A stretch of 64,000 nucleotides of DNA from Aphis gossypii (GCF_020184175.1 NC_065530.1:49515260-49579259), one strand, 5' to 3'. Positions 49,701 through 63,800 are shown, counted from the stretch's first letter. A program made the numbers and translations. Notes: a model not told the origin generated them from the sequence alone.

Positions 49701-52700
49701 TATTAGTGATTAAGAGAGCATTTTATTAAATGATACAGAAAATCATCAATAAGATTTTTTTCTTTTTTAAATTCTTACAGCCTAAGTTATAAAATTAGTA
49801 CGTCAATTTTGTTTTTAATTAATAAGTAATTTTAATAGGGCCATGACAAATAGTTTTTTTTTTGCACACTTAGCTTTACAATAAAATCAATTGAACAATG
49901 AAATTTGATATTTGAAAGAAAAAAATGTTTAGTGTTCTAATCACCATTAACCCATTGGGCACTTAATATATTCCAATGTCATTTTTCTTTTGTCAATATA
50001 ACTTGTACTTATCACATCTATTTTGTGTACTTTGTTTTGACACATTGTCAATCATATTTTTAAACAAAATCATACTACTATTTAATTGTAGTTGTTTTAG
50101 CAACATTTTAAGATGTTTTTCTGTTTTACTTGAAGTATTTAAATTTTTTGCTATACATATTATATTTTTTGTATGATCTATATAGTTTAAAAGTAAAGTA
50201 TTATAATTATTGTAGATTTTTTTTTCTAAAAAATAATAAAATGTTGATGTCTGGTCATAAATACATTTTTTTATTGACCATTGTCAGAAGTCATGATATT
50301 GTATCTACTTTTTAATTTTATCTGATAATAACTCATTATAAAGTAATAATATCAAATTGGTAATAAACTCGTAATAATGTATTAATATATTTGTCGTTAT
50401 TAATATAGCTACTTTTTATTAGACTAACCAGTGAAAATCCAATTACTGTTGAATATAAATAATATTATATTATAATACAAATTTTAAATTTCCATGTTTA
50501 GATTACACAATTTTTTAGAAATCTGTTGCATTAGTCATAGGTTACTGTATTGTGTAGTCTATACAATGTTATATATGTATACATACACTAATTACTTATA
50601 TTTCCCATGCCTTAACTGTACTGTACTCAGTGGTTTATTATTGGAGATTGGTGTACACTGTACACTCACATATTTAGTTTTTTTTTTATTTTATACTTAA
50701 TAAATTTAATATGATTAGGGAGGTATACATTTGTATGTTCATTGAATATATTAAAACTATGAGAATTGTGAGTAATGTCTACAAAATATTCTATAATTGC
50801 AATTTTCAATTCATAGATGGTTCTTGGTAGATATCACTTACCGCTACCACATATTTTAAGTATTTTTAATTAATTTAATAAAATTTATTTTTAATGTATC
50901 AGTGTGTGTGTGTGAGAGTTTATGAATATTATATACATACTAATTGCTTATACTTTTATTCTTATTCACTTATATATATATCTCTTATAAATTAGGACTA
51001 TTAGAAATAATCTGATAACAAAGGTAAATTGTTAAATTTGTTGAAAATACATTATTTAAAAATATAAATAAATAAAAAAACTATTTATGCCTATATATAT
51101 GTAGGTATACATATTAAATAACCAGTTATTATATAGTATAGCTTTAGAATATCGGTTTTGAAAATGGGAAATTTTCTTTATTTTATACCTACTTATTGGA
51201 AAAATAAAAATTTTTATAATATATATTAGTATTTTTAAATAAGTGTTTAATGTATTGGAAAATTGTTGAAAGAAATAACACCTATATTTCATGGAGCACA
51301 ATCGTGAATTCGTGATACGTTTTTTTTCCAGATAAAATTATAAAATGGTAAAAGGGGCGCAATCGTGTTACAGCCATTCTTTAAGACTGTTTTGTAAATT
51401 GCACACTAAGCAATTTCTACTGTATGTATACCTACCTAATGTGTACAATTACACAATATTAGTTTATGCAGAATAATAAGAGAAAAGCGAGTACATTGTT
51501 TTTAAAATTTAATTTAGGGAGATTATAAACTCCCGATGGTAAACTCTCCTAGATTATAATATAACTTTATCAATACTTAATTATCGTGTCAGGAACATAG
51601 AGATTTAAAAAAAATTAAGGCGTCTGTTTTAGTTTTTAGAGTCAATAACTTTTTGTGATATAATTTTTTCTTTATTGGTATGAGTTTTTACTCAGGTACC
51701 TACCCACCTACTTTATTTTGTTTATCGTAACCAGTGGCGAGGCGAGCTATTTTAACTCCATGAGAAAAGATATTTATCTACCCAAACCCACCAAATATTT
51801 TATCAAACATATTATCTACAAAAAAGATGTATCAAATAAAAAATACGCCGTACGTTTTTAGAGTTTATACCGCGAATATAGAACATAATACAATAATTTT
51901 TGATTTAGACACATTGATAATAATAATATACTGCTTTTAAATTTATTAACATTTAACAATATACCTGATAATCTGATTATTTTGTTACTTATTATTATTT
52001 TATTTATATTATAGTATTTCATTAATTTTAGTATGTACGTATATGATACATTTTAATACTCGTCAATCCAAAATTTGGAAGAGCAGTCGCTCCTCTAAAC
52101 CCGCTTCATCACGCTACTGAATACGATAAAAGGTGTAAGTCCCTCCTAATACGATTCGTATTTATGAATTTTTATTTACGCTTCTGTTTGTAAATATTTT
52201 AGGGCTCTAATACATATAATTAGAGATGGATAAGAACTAGAAAAATATAAATTAAAATACGAATGAACTAATCTCCAGTGTTAATTGTTTTTGAAGTTGA
52301 CGATAATGCTGAAGTCCACATCATTGAAGGTTAGAATGTATGATGTATCTTCATTGTTATTCAATGTATATCTGAATTAATTAAGAAGTAAAAGTTTCTA
52401 TTTTTTCATTTTATGAAGTCATTATTGAAATTTATACGAGTACATAAACATTCCCAATTTCATTAGGATCTGTGAAAATAAATCTTAAAATACAACGCAG
52501 TCATTTCCGACTTCGCTAGTGTCATCTTTGCAGTGCATATAAAATAACTCAGGATAGATTACATATATTTCCCATTGGTAAATATAATGATGACCGGAGG
52601 GTGTACTACTGAGAGAGTTTACCATACAATCGAAAAAGTTTACCACCGTCAATTTTAAGGTTTGTATCATAACTAAATATTTATTTTATTTAGTATATAC

Positions 52701-53211
52701 ATGTGCGTATGTGCATATTTCATAAAATTTCATTATTATTATTTAAACAATTAGGACAGGCTCCTAAATTCAATAATCAAATTCAAATAGTTACTTATTC
52801 AGAAATTCTTCGTTCATTAGAAAACTGGAAACATACATTATGGTTTGAAAAAATGTACTAATTTATTACTATAAATGTATATAGGTAGGTTCTATATTAG
52901 TCTCTTATGCAATAATTTATCTGCTATGAAATTTGCGTTATGACTACAGGCATATGACTTACATATTTTATATAGGGTACTTATTAAAGCAATAGCTGGG
53001 CATATTTAAAATTTAATATATCTCCCATAAATTATATTTTAATAACATTTTACTTATAGCTTATTCAAATTTAGACATAACATCACCAAGTAAATTACTC
53101 ACATGATACACGTATAAAGAAAACGTTAAATATATATATATTATATATATAAGTGGGTAACGCTCTGCTGTACAGTAGGTATTAAGTGGACCTAGGACGC
53201 ATAGAGTAGAT
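49701..53211. other. AT-rich intergenic DNA
   Basis: No gene recognised; open frames here are short and of biased composition. A hAT-like end CAGTGGCGAGGCGAGC at 51733 and CGCTACTG near 52110–52117 may mark an old element. The motif GATGGTAAACTCTCCT occurs near 51535 and, inverted, near 52608–52625. Confidence 0.4.
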
Positions 53212-53843
53212 CATTATAATGGCCGTAGCCATTTTCCTTCAAAAACAAGATAAAGTTTTCCTCCAAAAAAAGGCTGGTTTCCATTTTCCTCCATATTATT
53301 TTTGACATATTAATGTCTATTTTCCTCAAATATTTTAGTCAGTGTTGCGTTCCGTATTTAAAGATTGAGCAGAGATTAACCTGACACAATCACGGTTTTG
53401 AAAAATTCAAAGTCTTGGTTTAGTTCAAGAACCAAATGTGAAAAATGTGTAGATGTGAACAGACACGTACATTTTAGAAAATGCTATATTTCCACTACAT
53501 ATTTGGGCAGAATCATCATCTTTATTATTACGAACTACCAATGCATGTAAGTCATTCCATTCATATTTTAAAGAAAATTTATACGAAGAAAAACCAAACA
53601 TATTTATGTGGCTCAATATTATGAAGTAAATTCAAACTTATATTTATTGTTAAATAAGAAGTATTCATAGGTACTCAAAAAAAAAAAAAAAATCGATACA
53701 CCACCGAGCAAACAAACGTCGTATTATTATACTTTACTTTATATTATAAAAAAATATAATATTTTATACTATTTTATTATTTTAGTTATTGGAGGAAAAC
53801 GATACCTCGTTTCTGGAGGAAAATGGACCCGCCCACTATAATG
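53212..53843. mobile_element. Short MULE derivative with transposase fragment
   Basis: The first ~55 bp (CATTATAATGG, then CCATTTTCCTTCAAAAAC and TTTTCCTCCAA) pair imperfectly with the last ~55 bp (TTGGAGGAAAAC ... GGAGGAAAATGG ... CTATAATG). The CATTTTCCTCCA unit is repeated about four times at the left end. Inside, plus strand 53488–53628 encodes a scrap of MULE transposase C-terminus: HIWAESSSLLLRTTNACKSF, then HSYFKENL and KPNIFMWL, parallel to the larger relic. At 632 bp it is an internally deleted, non-autonomous copy. No target duplication found. Confidence 0.7.
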
Positions 53844-53957
53844 GGTGTGTTAATTTGGGCGATTGTAAACTCTCCTGATGGTAAACTATCCCAGGTTTAC
53901 TCCAATATTAGGTACCTACCTGATGGAAACATGTGAACTCCCCTGGTTCGTCATTAC

Positions 53958-54110
53958 CATAAGCGAAAATTTGATGAATTTTCTGGGGGGGCTAAGTAAT
54001 ATATGCTCATTACATCTATATGGCATTTTCTGTATTAGAGCAACTGTATCTTAAACTTTGGGGGGGGGGGGGTTAGTCCCCGCAAGCCACCCCACCGATT
54101 TCCGCTTATG
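53958..54110. mobile_element. hAT-type MITE with perfect 8-bp duplication
   Basis: Flanked by GTCATTAC at 53950–53957 and 54111–54118. Ends CATAAGCGAAAATT and complement of CATAAGCGGAAATC. A run of seven G near the left end and a run of 12 or more G near the right. The termini do not start with CAG, so it is a distinct subfamily from the CAGTGGCGTA copies. Confidence 0.85.
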
Positions 54111-54479
54111 GTCATTACCACTAATTTAATTAAATAAAAATTATAAAATAAATCTAATACACATTTAAGTTTCATTTAAAATAGTCAATCATATAATAAT
54201 AATATAAATGAATGCTTTTAGCTGATAAGAGTTCTAATATTATAGTCGAAATACAATAAAAAATAAAAATTCATAAAATTAATCTTGTAGGTACAGAAAA
54301 TACCAATTTAAACAATTAATGTTGATATACCAATGTTTCAAGCTTCTACGACTTCTAATTTTGAACAATAAAAAAAATCTAAAATTATTTGATGGTTTCG
54401 TAAAATCGTACAATTCGTATAATTTAAACTTAAGATAATTTTTTTTTAATTGGCCAACTCTCAAGTTCTTTTATTATTA

Positions 54480-55475
54480 TTGTAAGCCAAACTTTTGGAA
54501 AATCTTGTATTTAATTTTCAATTCTTAGCTATTTTTACAACATTTTATTTATATTTTTAACTACAAAATATAATTATTTCAAATGCCTATATATAACTTT
54601 AAAAATAGGGAAATATTTTGAAAATTAAATTATGTAAAGAAAATACCAATCCAAATAACTGGTAAACTTTTCAAGTATCTATGACTTATACTTTTTGAGT
54701 AGGTAATAAGAAATATTGAAAATCAATTGAGGATAAATCGTTATCGTCACGCGATTTCGTAAAAATTTATAATTCAAATGCTCATAATTTTTTTTTTCTA
54801 TAATGGCGCTTCGAGTTTTCTTTATAGCTATAAAAAAAAATATTTAAAAGAAAACTTAGTGTTAAATTTTTTAACCTTAGATATAAGAATAAATATTTTT
54901 ATTAATTTTAAATTACAAAATTACGTTGATAATTTCGTAAAAATGTGATCTTTTAACGCTTATAAAAACAATTTGTGACTAACGATTTTCAATTTTTTTT
55001 AACTATAATATAAGAACGACTTATAAGAAATTTTGTATTAATTTTTCGAGTTTTTTTGGGCATTTAAATTTTTTTTTTATCTACGTTTCAAAAAAAAAAA
55101 AAAATACTTAAAAAAAATCCAAAACTTCAGTTGTCTATAAATAGCTAAAAAAAAAAAAACTAGAATATTTTGAAAATTTAATTGTAGTTAACGCTAGTGT
55201 AAGCATTCAGTGAAAATGTCATGTATTTACAGTAATTAGTTTCTGAGTCTCAATAAAATAAAAAAAATCGATTTCTTTTTGAAAACTTTTAGTTAATTTT
55301 TACTTTTGACCTCTATTATAATGCACCAATAGTATTCAATTTGCCATCGGAAACCAACTCTGAAGTTTGTAATTGAAGCATTATTTCGATAAGTTATGCT
55401 GTACACAGGCACAAAAAAAATACACATCATTGTAAAATCAATAAATTCATCACTTCGTTCAGAATCTTAAAATAT
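54480..55475 (-). repeat. Copy E of the dispersed repeat, inverted
   Basis: The complement contains TTTCCGATGGCAAATTGAAT at about 55333–55352, followed in minus-strand order by the same blocks as copy A, ending with AGATACTTGAAAAGTTTACC. It also preserves the 5' segment with CAGCATAACTTATCG, letting the family start be placed near GATTCTGAACGAAGTGATGA. Confidence 0.65.
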
Positions 55476-57583
55476 ATAAATTTCTTGTATTTTTAATGTA
55501 TGATTATAAAATATAATATATCATTATAATATTATAGTACTAAATTAAATTATATTTTGATAATTATGTTATAAGCTAAACATGGATAATAGGTAGGTAC
55601 CTATACTGAATATAGCTAGGTATAGCATTTATTTTAGCAATAATTTATGAGGAAAAATAAAAAATATATTTATGAATTATACACATATTATGCACTTGTA
55701 TGAATGTGAAATTTTATGAGCTATAAAATATATAATGTGTCATCAATCAAAATAATATATTTATTTTTCGAAAAACACGAATTATCCATATACTATACGT
55801 GGGGGTTTTTATAGCAACCTTTGCGACCGTAAGCAGCTTCAAGCTTGTGGACTTTTAATCATTCGACTAATTTCGGAATTTTATCAAAAGCAGAGTTATT
55901 TGGTATTCTTATTTTAGTCTTCATGGATATTCGTTTTATATATGATTTTTATCATTATTACATTATTCACCCTTCACCCTAACTAGTGTGAGCGAACTAT
56001 TACTGTAGTAGCTGTACAACCACAAAATATATTAAACGTATCTAATTCCGGGCTATAAATTCGGCTCGATAATAGCAATTAGTTAATTAATAAAATTGTT
56101 CTTTTAATTTATTTATCTTTTATTTTATATGTAAATAAATCCACGATTGGACACGGGTTTTGAAATTATAAGTGTGAAGTAATTACTTATGCCTTATGGT
56201 CATTAGATACAAATAATTTTTATTTGAAATAATAAATGATTTAACATTTGGCGGGTATTCAATGTTCACAAAAGGATAATTTTCACTATTTTCTTAATTT
56301 ATTGTAACGTAAATGTGCATATTTTTCTGACTTTTTGTTATCATAACATGCTATATGCTTATTATGAAAGGATACTCATTTGACAAAATCTAAGGCGAAG
56401 GTAATAATATCTACAATGATAAAATTAGGATAGGTACTGTTCTTTTCCAATAAGGAATTAAGAATATATAATAATAAAATATAGTATATTTTTAAATCAG
56501 TCGTTTTATTACCTATGAATAGATAAAAAGTCATAAGATATTTCAGTAATAAATAATACTTATTTAAATAAATTAAATATAAAAAAGATGAAAAATTATT
56601 TAAATTTTTATGATTTCTAAGAATTTCAGATTTCTTCGTTTAATCGCAGATCCGTGACCAGAATGGATAATCGGCAACCGATAAAACGTATATAGCATGG
56701 TCCTATCCTTACTCTCCCTTTATAATTCGGTGCTCAACAGTAAAACTCTACAACACTGGTGTTAACTAAAATATCGCCTAAATATTTTAATATTTCGAGA
56801 AAAATGGACATAATTTATACAAAAAAATATTTGGAAGAAAATGGACCCACCCAATTTACAGCGTGTCCCATAGAAACTAGAAGTACCTATCACCTTTAGT
56901 ACCTATCTCCGTAGAAACTATCAAATAAAAACATTTAAATGGGTTTTTTTTTATAACTACTAGTACGGAAATTCCAATTAAATGGCATATGTAGGTATTA
57001 ATTTTTTTCCAAAAATTCAAATATTTTTTTTAAAAAATACGAAATTTAGTATTTTAAATTTTCAAGATGGTCATTTTTTTTTTATCATATTGTTTACAAC
57101 AATTTAAAAAATATACTCAAATCGTCCAAATTGCTTAGATATGTAGCGAATGATTTAGCAGCGTATTGAATTATTTCATTGATTTTATATTCTATTAAAA
57201 ATTAATATTACCTCTTTTGTAATGTCAATGAACAAATAGGCCAAGTAGGGAAATAAAAAAGCGTAACAAATGTTGATCGTTGTATCTTCCAAATTATTTA
57301 TTTGTTATTGGTATATGGTGAGTGGAGGGAATTATGACTCCTTTATCACAGAAATACTAAGGGACCGGGATTTCTGGGATAAACTGTATTGTTAATAAAA
57401 AGTTATGAAGAATATTTTATTAAATTTTCAAGTTTTTTGACCAAATAACATTTTTTTATTGAAAATAGTTTTATATAAAAAAAAATGAAAAAAAATCATA
57501 TGAAGTACATGTCAAAGCAGTAACTGAAAACAAATACCAAGTAGGAAAGGTCCAATATTTTATTCTAACTATTTATCGCCATA
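55476..57583. other. AT-rich DNA with one orphan MULE-type end
   Basis: No gene recognised. At 56790–56860 the words GAGAAAAATGGACA and GGAAGAAAATGGACCCACCC match the right terminal repeat of the element at 53212–53843, but the left partner was not found. Confidence 0.45.
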
Positions 57584-58335
57584 TAAGCTGCATCCGAGTT
57601 GGGTCCTGAATTTAAAATTACTACACTAGTTGGGTCCCGAATTATTTTAGGTACTACATTAGTTGGGTCCCAGATTTTTATAGGTACTACACTAGTTTGG
57701 TCTTGAATTATTTTAGGTATAACACAAGTTCTTAAATATTTTTTGGTAAGTACTACACTATACTAACATTTTCCTTCCTATTTTAACTGACTTAGAACTG
57801 TCTATGAACTATTTAGACCACAGGTCCACATCTTTTAACAATTGTATAATTCATATTATAATACTTTAGTGGATTTTACTAAAAGATAAATTTATAACTA
57901 ACAATATGACTAATAAAATTGCAAAAATAATAAATCGATTCGATTTTGTAAAATTAATGTATTATACATTTTTACCAACATAAAATTCTTTTTTTTTTTA
58001 AATATTATTTTATTTTTATTAAATATCATTTACTTTTAAATTTAACAAAATTATATTAATATTATTGTATAATATTTTCATTACATTATAGTAACATTCC
58101 AATACTATTATATAAGTTATACAATTTAAAAAAAATGTTGTCTTTTGGTCTAAAATCTAAATACATCATAGATCGTACTAAGTCTGTTAAAATGAGAAGG
58201 AAGATTTTAGTATAGTGTAGTACTTACTAAAAACTATTCAGGAACTAGTGTAGTACCTATAAAAATCCCGGACTTAACTAGTACACTACCTGCGATTAAC
58301 CCCTAGATTCGGGACCCAACTCGGACATATAAACA
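57584..58335. mobile_element. Foldback element with tandem-repeat arms
   Basis: The left arm (about 57584–57835) holds five ~33-bp units of the type TAGTTGGGTCCCGAATTATT plus TTAGGTACTACAC. The right arm (about 58135–58335) is its inverted, partly deleted equivalent, ending GGGACCCAACTCGGA. Pairing continues inward through CTACACTATACTAA and TTTTAAC-GACTTAG. The centre is AT-rich and non-coding. Class unknown. Confidence 0.7.
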
Positions 58336-60611
58336 CGCATTCGCAATAAAGCACGGAAATTGCTATCATTATGTAGTATTAAACTTTAATGGTAGTGATT
58401 TAAACTTATTTATGCAGCACACATTGAGTTATGAATTTAATTGTTGTGCAATATTTTGTTAGTTTTTTGAATGGATAGTTATTTAATTATCACCTCATAT
58501 AACATTGGTCTAATAAAAATCTTTTTTTAGAATGTTCAATAAATACTTCAATTGCATTTTTCTAATTATTATTTATTTACAATTTTTTGGTTGAAATTTT
58601 AATACAGCGATTTTCACATAATCGAATCTAGAAATTCGTCCAGCTATATAATTTTGTGAGTTATTTTCAATGAATTAAATTTTTTAATAAAATAAATAAA
58701 TTAATATAAAATGTAAGTATTAATATTTTAATAAAACTGTTAGCTGCATATATATCGTTAGATATTATACTGCGCGTAGTTGTCAAAGACTAATGTAAAA
58801 TGTTAGTTACCTGCGAATGGTATAGGTTTATAATAGGAACCAACTACCAATATACACATATAGGTAGTATATTATCAACGATAATATTGCGGACGCACTT
58901 GGTATGTATCACCACAGACTTATATAAGTACTAATTAGATAAGGTACTCCTATATTATTTATATATTATTAACACTTTAGAGTTATTAAAGTGAAACTCA
59001 TGTATCAGTTTCCGCCATTTTGTCGGTTGGTAAAACATTACATTTATTATACAAAATGTATTAGGAATAACATCGTTTTTAATGGTAAAATATAATAACA
59101 AATGTAAAATAATTTAAATAAAATATGTATATTTTTTTTTTAAAACAACAGGTTTAGAAATCATAAAATACAATACAACATTATTAATATTTACCATATA
59201 AAATACCAAATAATGCAAATCGAAAAACTAAGCTTCAACTGATAGCGGGAGTTCTTGAAATTTGTGGAATACACCAAAACAATTAGTGATATTATTGGAG
59301 ATGCATTTGGGCTAAAAAAAAGGTACGATATAATTAGCGGGACGCATTCGGGCTATGCCCACGAGAGTAAATATTGTAACTTTGATTTTCAACTTTAATA
59401 TATCTTTTCTCATAGAAAAGTCATTAATCTAGTAGTTGGAACTTCTGAGAGATAAAAATTAAAAATTCTCAGTAATTTGTAATTTTCAAAATAACCGGGA
59501 AAATCGGCAATTTTTTTTTTCTTATTTGTTGTAAGTCAGCAATTAATAAACGTAGATAGATGTAATTTTCCCTAAATTATTAAATAAGTAATCTTTATAG
59601 ATAATATATTTATCTTTTTGTCTATATAATTGTATGGTTAATTCAAGGTCTAGTTATCTACTAAGATTTTTAACCATAATAATTGTTGGGTTTATAATAC
59701 GAGTAATGAGTTATTATAATATGTTGTTTGATCTAGCTCTCGATTAAGAAATTTGGTTACAACTTACAAAGGTTACCTATAGCCTAATATAAGTTCTAAT
59801 AGTTGCAATAAAAATAATATTTTTACACTATATAATATAATAAATAATAATAAATTACTGTCATCAATTTAGGATTGGATATAGGCTTATGGCTACCTTG
59901 TAGGTGCTACTTAATAAATTAAAAAGATTAAATTATTATAGGTACTTTACCTGTTGGTAGGTTAATAACAAATAATAGGTAACAGTGGTTATTGGTTGGA
60001 AAATATGCAAGGACTAATAATTTATACTAGTGTTCATATTTAAGTAATGATGATGGTGGTTTAATGTTTGGCGATGACTTTTATTGAAGGCAATCCAACT
60101 AATAGAAAAAGTAGTAATGTCTCACGAGTCTTATGTAATCACCTTAAAAATCAAAATAATATAGTCTATTTAGGTGAATAGACAATAGTTGTACACAGTT
60201 TGTGAATTTCAGAAAAAATGTAGTTTGGACTAAAAAGTATGATTAGGTTTGTAATTGATTAATTTATATTTTTATGAATTGTACAGTTAAGTATATTGTC
60301 AACTGAAAAAATATAAATAAGAAAATAAAATCTCATTAATCATTTAACTCATAGCCCATAGATATAATATATTCTAAAAGTATTCAAGTATATTGGAATA
60401 GTATAATATTATAATTTAGCATACTTGCGTATCTACTTAATGTCGTCTGCATAAAATTAGCAAAGTCCATGTATTACACATGAAAGTATAATTAATTTTA
60501 CTAATCCAAACGGTAGAAATTGCAATAGAATTAATGATAGTCTCCAAACGGATTATTAACTTTTTGGTTAAAATGATTGCACTCGTCTAAATGTTCATCA
60601 TCCACAGTACT
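58336..60611. other. AT-rich intergenic DNA
   Basis: No gene recognised. About 59330–59520 shows weak similarity to the start of the dispersed repeat (CTCAGTAATTTGTAATTTTC, CGGGAAAATCGGCAA). Confidence 0.35.
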
Positions 60612-60619
60612 TATAGCAG

Positions 60620-60800
60620 CAGTGGCCTAACCGCGTCTCGTGAGCCGCATGCGGCTTGCATCTTGTAAAATTTTTACTAATAAATTTTTTTATATGAATT
60701 TATGTGTATATAATAATACGACCTTTTTTTTACATTTTGGCTCTTCAATATGTATTAATATATTGGTGGCTCGCGAGTCTCTTCTCGCTGGCTACCCCTA
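60620..60800. mobile_element. Possible hAT MITE, weak
   Basis: CAGTGGCCTAACCGCG at the left and CGCTGGCTACCCCTA at the right resemble hAT termini, and subterminal CGTGAGCCGC and GGCTCGCGAG are partly inverted. No target duplication agrees. A 93-codon frame beginning here is a by-product of the repeat and not a gene. Confidence 0.35.
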
Positions 60801-63800
60801 TTACATAGATTGTCTATTCCCTATTGGGCCTATTGCGATACGGTACATCGTACACTCATTCATATTTTGTAATTTAAAAGGACTGACAATATTTAATGCA
60901 CTTATAAAAATCGTTAAATAAGCAATAGCCAAAATATATATCTACTTACATAACAAAATATTTCTAAAAGTCTCAAGTATCTATAAGTCGTATTCATTTA
61001 CTATTTAATGAATGTTATCATATTTTTCATCCATTTAATTTTTTTTTTCTATTTCATGAAATTGAATCTCTTATTTTAAACCTTATATTGTAATATTTTT
61101 AATAAATTACATTTTATAAAACTTTTGGTAAAATCTAAATAATAATATGGTGTATTATTTTATATGGCACAAGTTGTTTTTTATATATTATATTTTATTG
61201 GACTACGACGCAAATTAATTTTATCATGCTAGATACTCTATATTATAGTTGTACTGCAGTATCGTAAGTACCGTCTCACCGAATATTAAATATATTATAT
61301 TGTATTATGTATAGTATATGTATAATATAAATTTTATCTGTAAAATGTACAGACACGAATACAAAATAGACTTCAAGTAGCAGGCGCGGATCCAGCCTAC
61401 ATTAACGGAAAGGGTGGATTATTATTTTTTTCCATAAATTATTTTACAGTTTTTATATAATGTGATTAATCGCCAAATAATCGAAATTCGATTAATCAAT
61501 TTATTTCAAATAATCAAGTCGACCGTTGTTTTGACTGTTTAAATGAAATTCTATTTTTAGCACATATGAATTAATTTATCCATAGTAAAAAATCGATTTA
61601 TTGATTAATCAGACGTTAAAAAATGTATTATCGATATGAATATTCATTTTTGATTAATCGAAATAATCAATTAAAACGTGAAATTAACAACCAAGTGGTA
61701 ATAAATAATCGAACAGCCCTAAATGAGCATTTCCATCTTTAAATTTTAACAATTTACATTATAAGTTCACTAAATATCAAGATAACTTCAAATTTATTCA
61801 TAAGTTTATGAAAATTAACATTTATGGTGACTCATAAATAAATATAAATATTAAGAAGTGCATGTCTTGTTATATTTGTATTTTAAATACATACTTCACA
61901 TAGTTTATTAAAAAAATTTTTAATATTGTGTAACATAGAAAAAAGTACATAGGTCATAGGTATTATTAATTATGCAATATTTTATATGAATTTTCTAGAA
62001 ATTGTAAAAATAGATTAAGTATAAATTATTGAATAATCTATCTACTGTATGTTTTCTCAATTATTTTTTTTTTAAAAAACATAAAATCGGTCAACAAGGA
62101 AGCGTCGAATACGATCAGTTGATGTCAATACATTTGTGGGTTTGTATCGTATGTGTTTTCGTCTTTCGTTAATATAGTTAAGTTAGTAAGTATAATATTC
62201 TATACTAGATACTGTTTTTTTAGCATGTAGATTAGTTTTCTAAACAGGAAAAAAATATATAAAAATATTAAAAATAATAATAATTTAAATAGTTAATTTG
62301 TAAGCATATGAATTTTCAAAAAATATTGTTTACCTATTTTTTATTTTTTAAGCATATTTACTAATTATCTGTTAATAAATAATAATAGATACCTACATAA
62401 CCTTATTAATCGAATTATAATCAATTAAATTCAACTACCTAATTAATTTTATTATACTAAATTTAAATTTCTTAAAACAATGTCTATTTAATTCTTTTTA
62501 TATTTAAGATACTTTTGCATACAATATACAAATATTGTTACGTAAAAATTAATTTTATCGATCTTATGTTTAAATTGCAATTTATTTATTTTAACTTAGA
62601 CCAAAACCCATAAAATAAAATTTTATTGAAATAAATCAATAGATAAGAATATTACATTGTGTAATTAGAAAAATAAAAATATTTTTCTCTGATGAATTGA
62701 ACACTCCAAGAAAAACTATTTTTACTAATTAGGTAATCATATTGTAAATATTTAAATATGTGAATGTTTTATGCATCTGTAACATGCATTCGAAATGAAT
62801 TAAAATTAAAAAAAGAACCTTAAAACAGTTATATAAGAAATAGTACTTTTTAATGTTTAATGATTTTTAAAAACATTTTCAAATTTTGAAAGTTTTGACA
62901 TTTAATTAAAAACGATATTAATGGAAAAATATGATTCTGCTTACAAATTTAAATACACGGAATCACAGTAAGCCACTCTACTCAATATAATCACTTCAAA
63001 TTTATATTTATGTTTCTGTAAATCTGTAATATAAAGGGTTAACTGGTTTAAGGTATTATCATGCTATAAATTTATAATACGACTATAAGGTTAAATTCAT
63101 TAAGTTGTAAAGTGTTGATTGTTGATATTAAATCAATTATTGTATGCAATTAATATTTATAGACCTTAGTATAAGTTATAATGTTATAAATTATAATATG
63201 TATCTAGTGTTTATTTGTTATAGTAAGTTATATTAGGGCTCGGATTTATGTGTATTTATGCTACCAAAATATGCACATAAATATGTGCTAAAAAACTCAA
63301 AATATGTATTTTACTAATATTTAATTATATGATATATCCATATGAGTTCCTAATAAAACAAATTATATTTTAAATAGTAAAGTTATTAAAAAAAGGTATT
63401 AAAAATTATAAAATATTAATTATCTATTATAATATATCAATTTATGATAACATGCATTTTTAAATTTTCAATCGTTATCTATCGTTTATCGAGGTCATAA
63501 ATATCGAACATTTGTTACTACGAATATTTTGTACTTTTGGAAACATGGGAAATTGTCCCATAAAAAATATAAAAATATAAAAATAGTAATATTTAATTTT
63601 TTAGACTATACTTTTAAATGTTCGTAAAATTAAATAAAAATTAGTAACAAGGAACTTGAAGCATATTCATAATGTGTGATTTTTCTTACCTACCTATAAA
63701 ATTTTAAGTTAATTATAAGCACGTGCCAATTTCACCTAGGTTATTTCAGGACATTGACGGTATAGGTACTTGTTTTCCACCGCTGACTTTGATGTTTGTA

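Noticed and set aside
48624..50700. Hydrophobic Phe/Leu/Ile-rich frames
   Set aside because: They arise from T-rich sequence in the likely syntaxin 3'UTR; no conserved features.
51733..52117. hAT element between CAGTGGCG and CGCTACTG
   Set aside because: The termini are similar but the flanks do not duplicate, so I left it as a possible old insertion only.
60640..60921. 93-codon plus-strand frame
   Set aside because: It lies over a probable hAT fragment and its neighbours and has no coding character.
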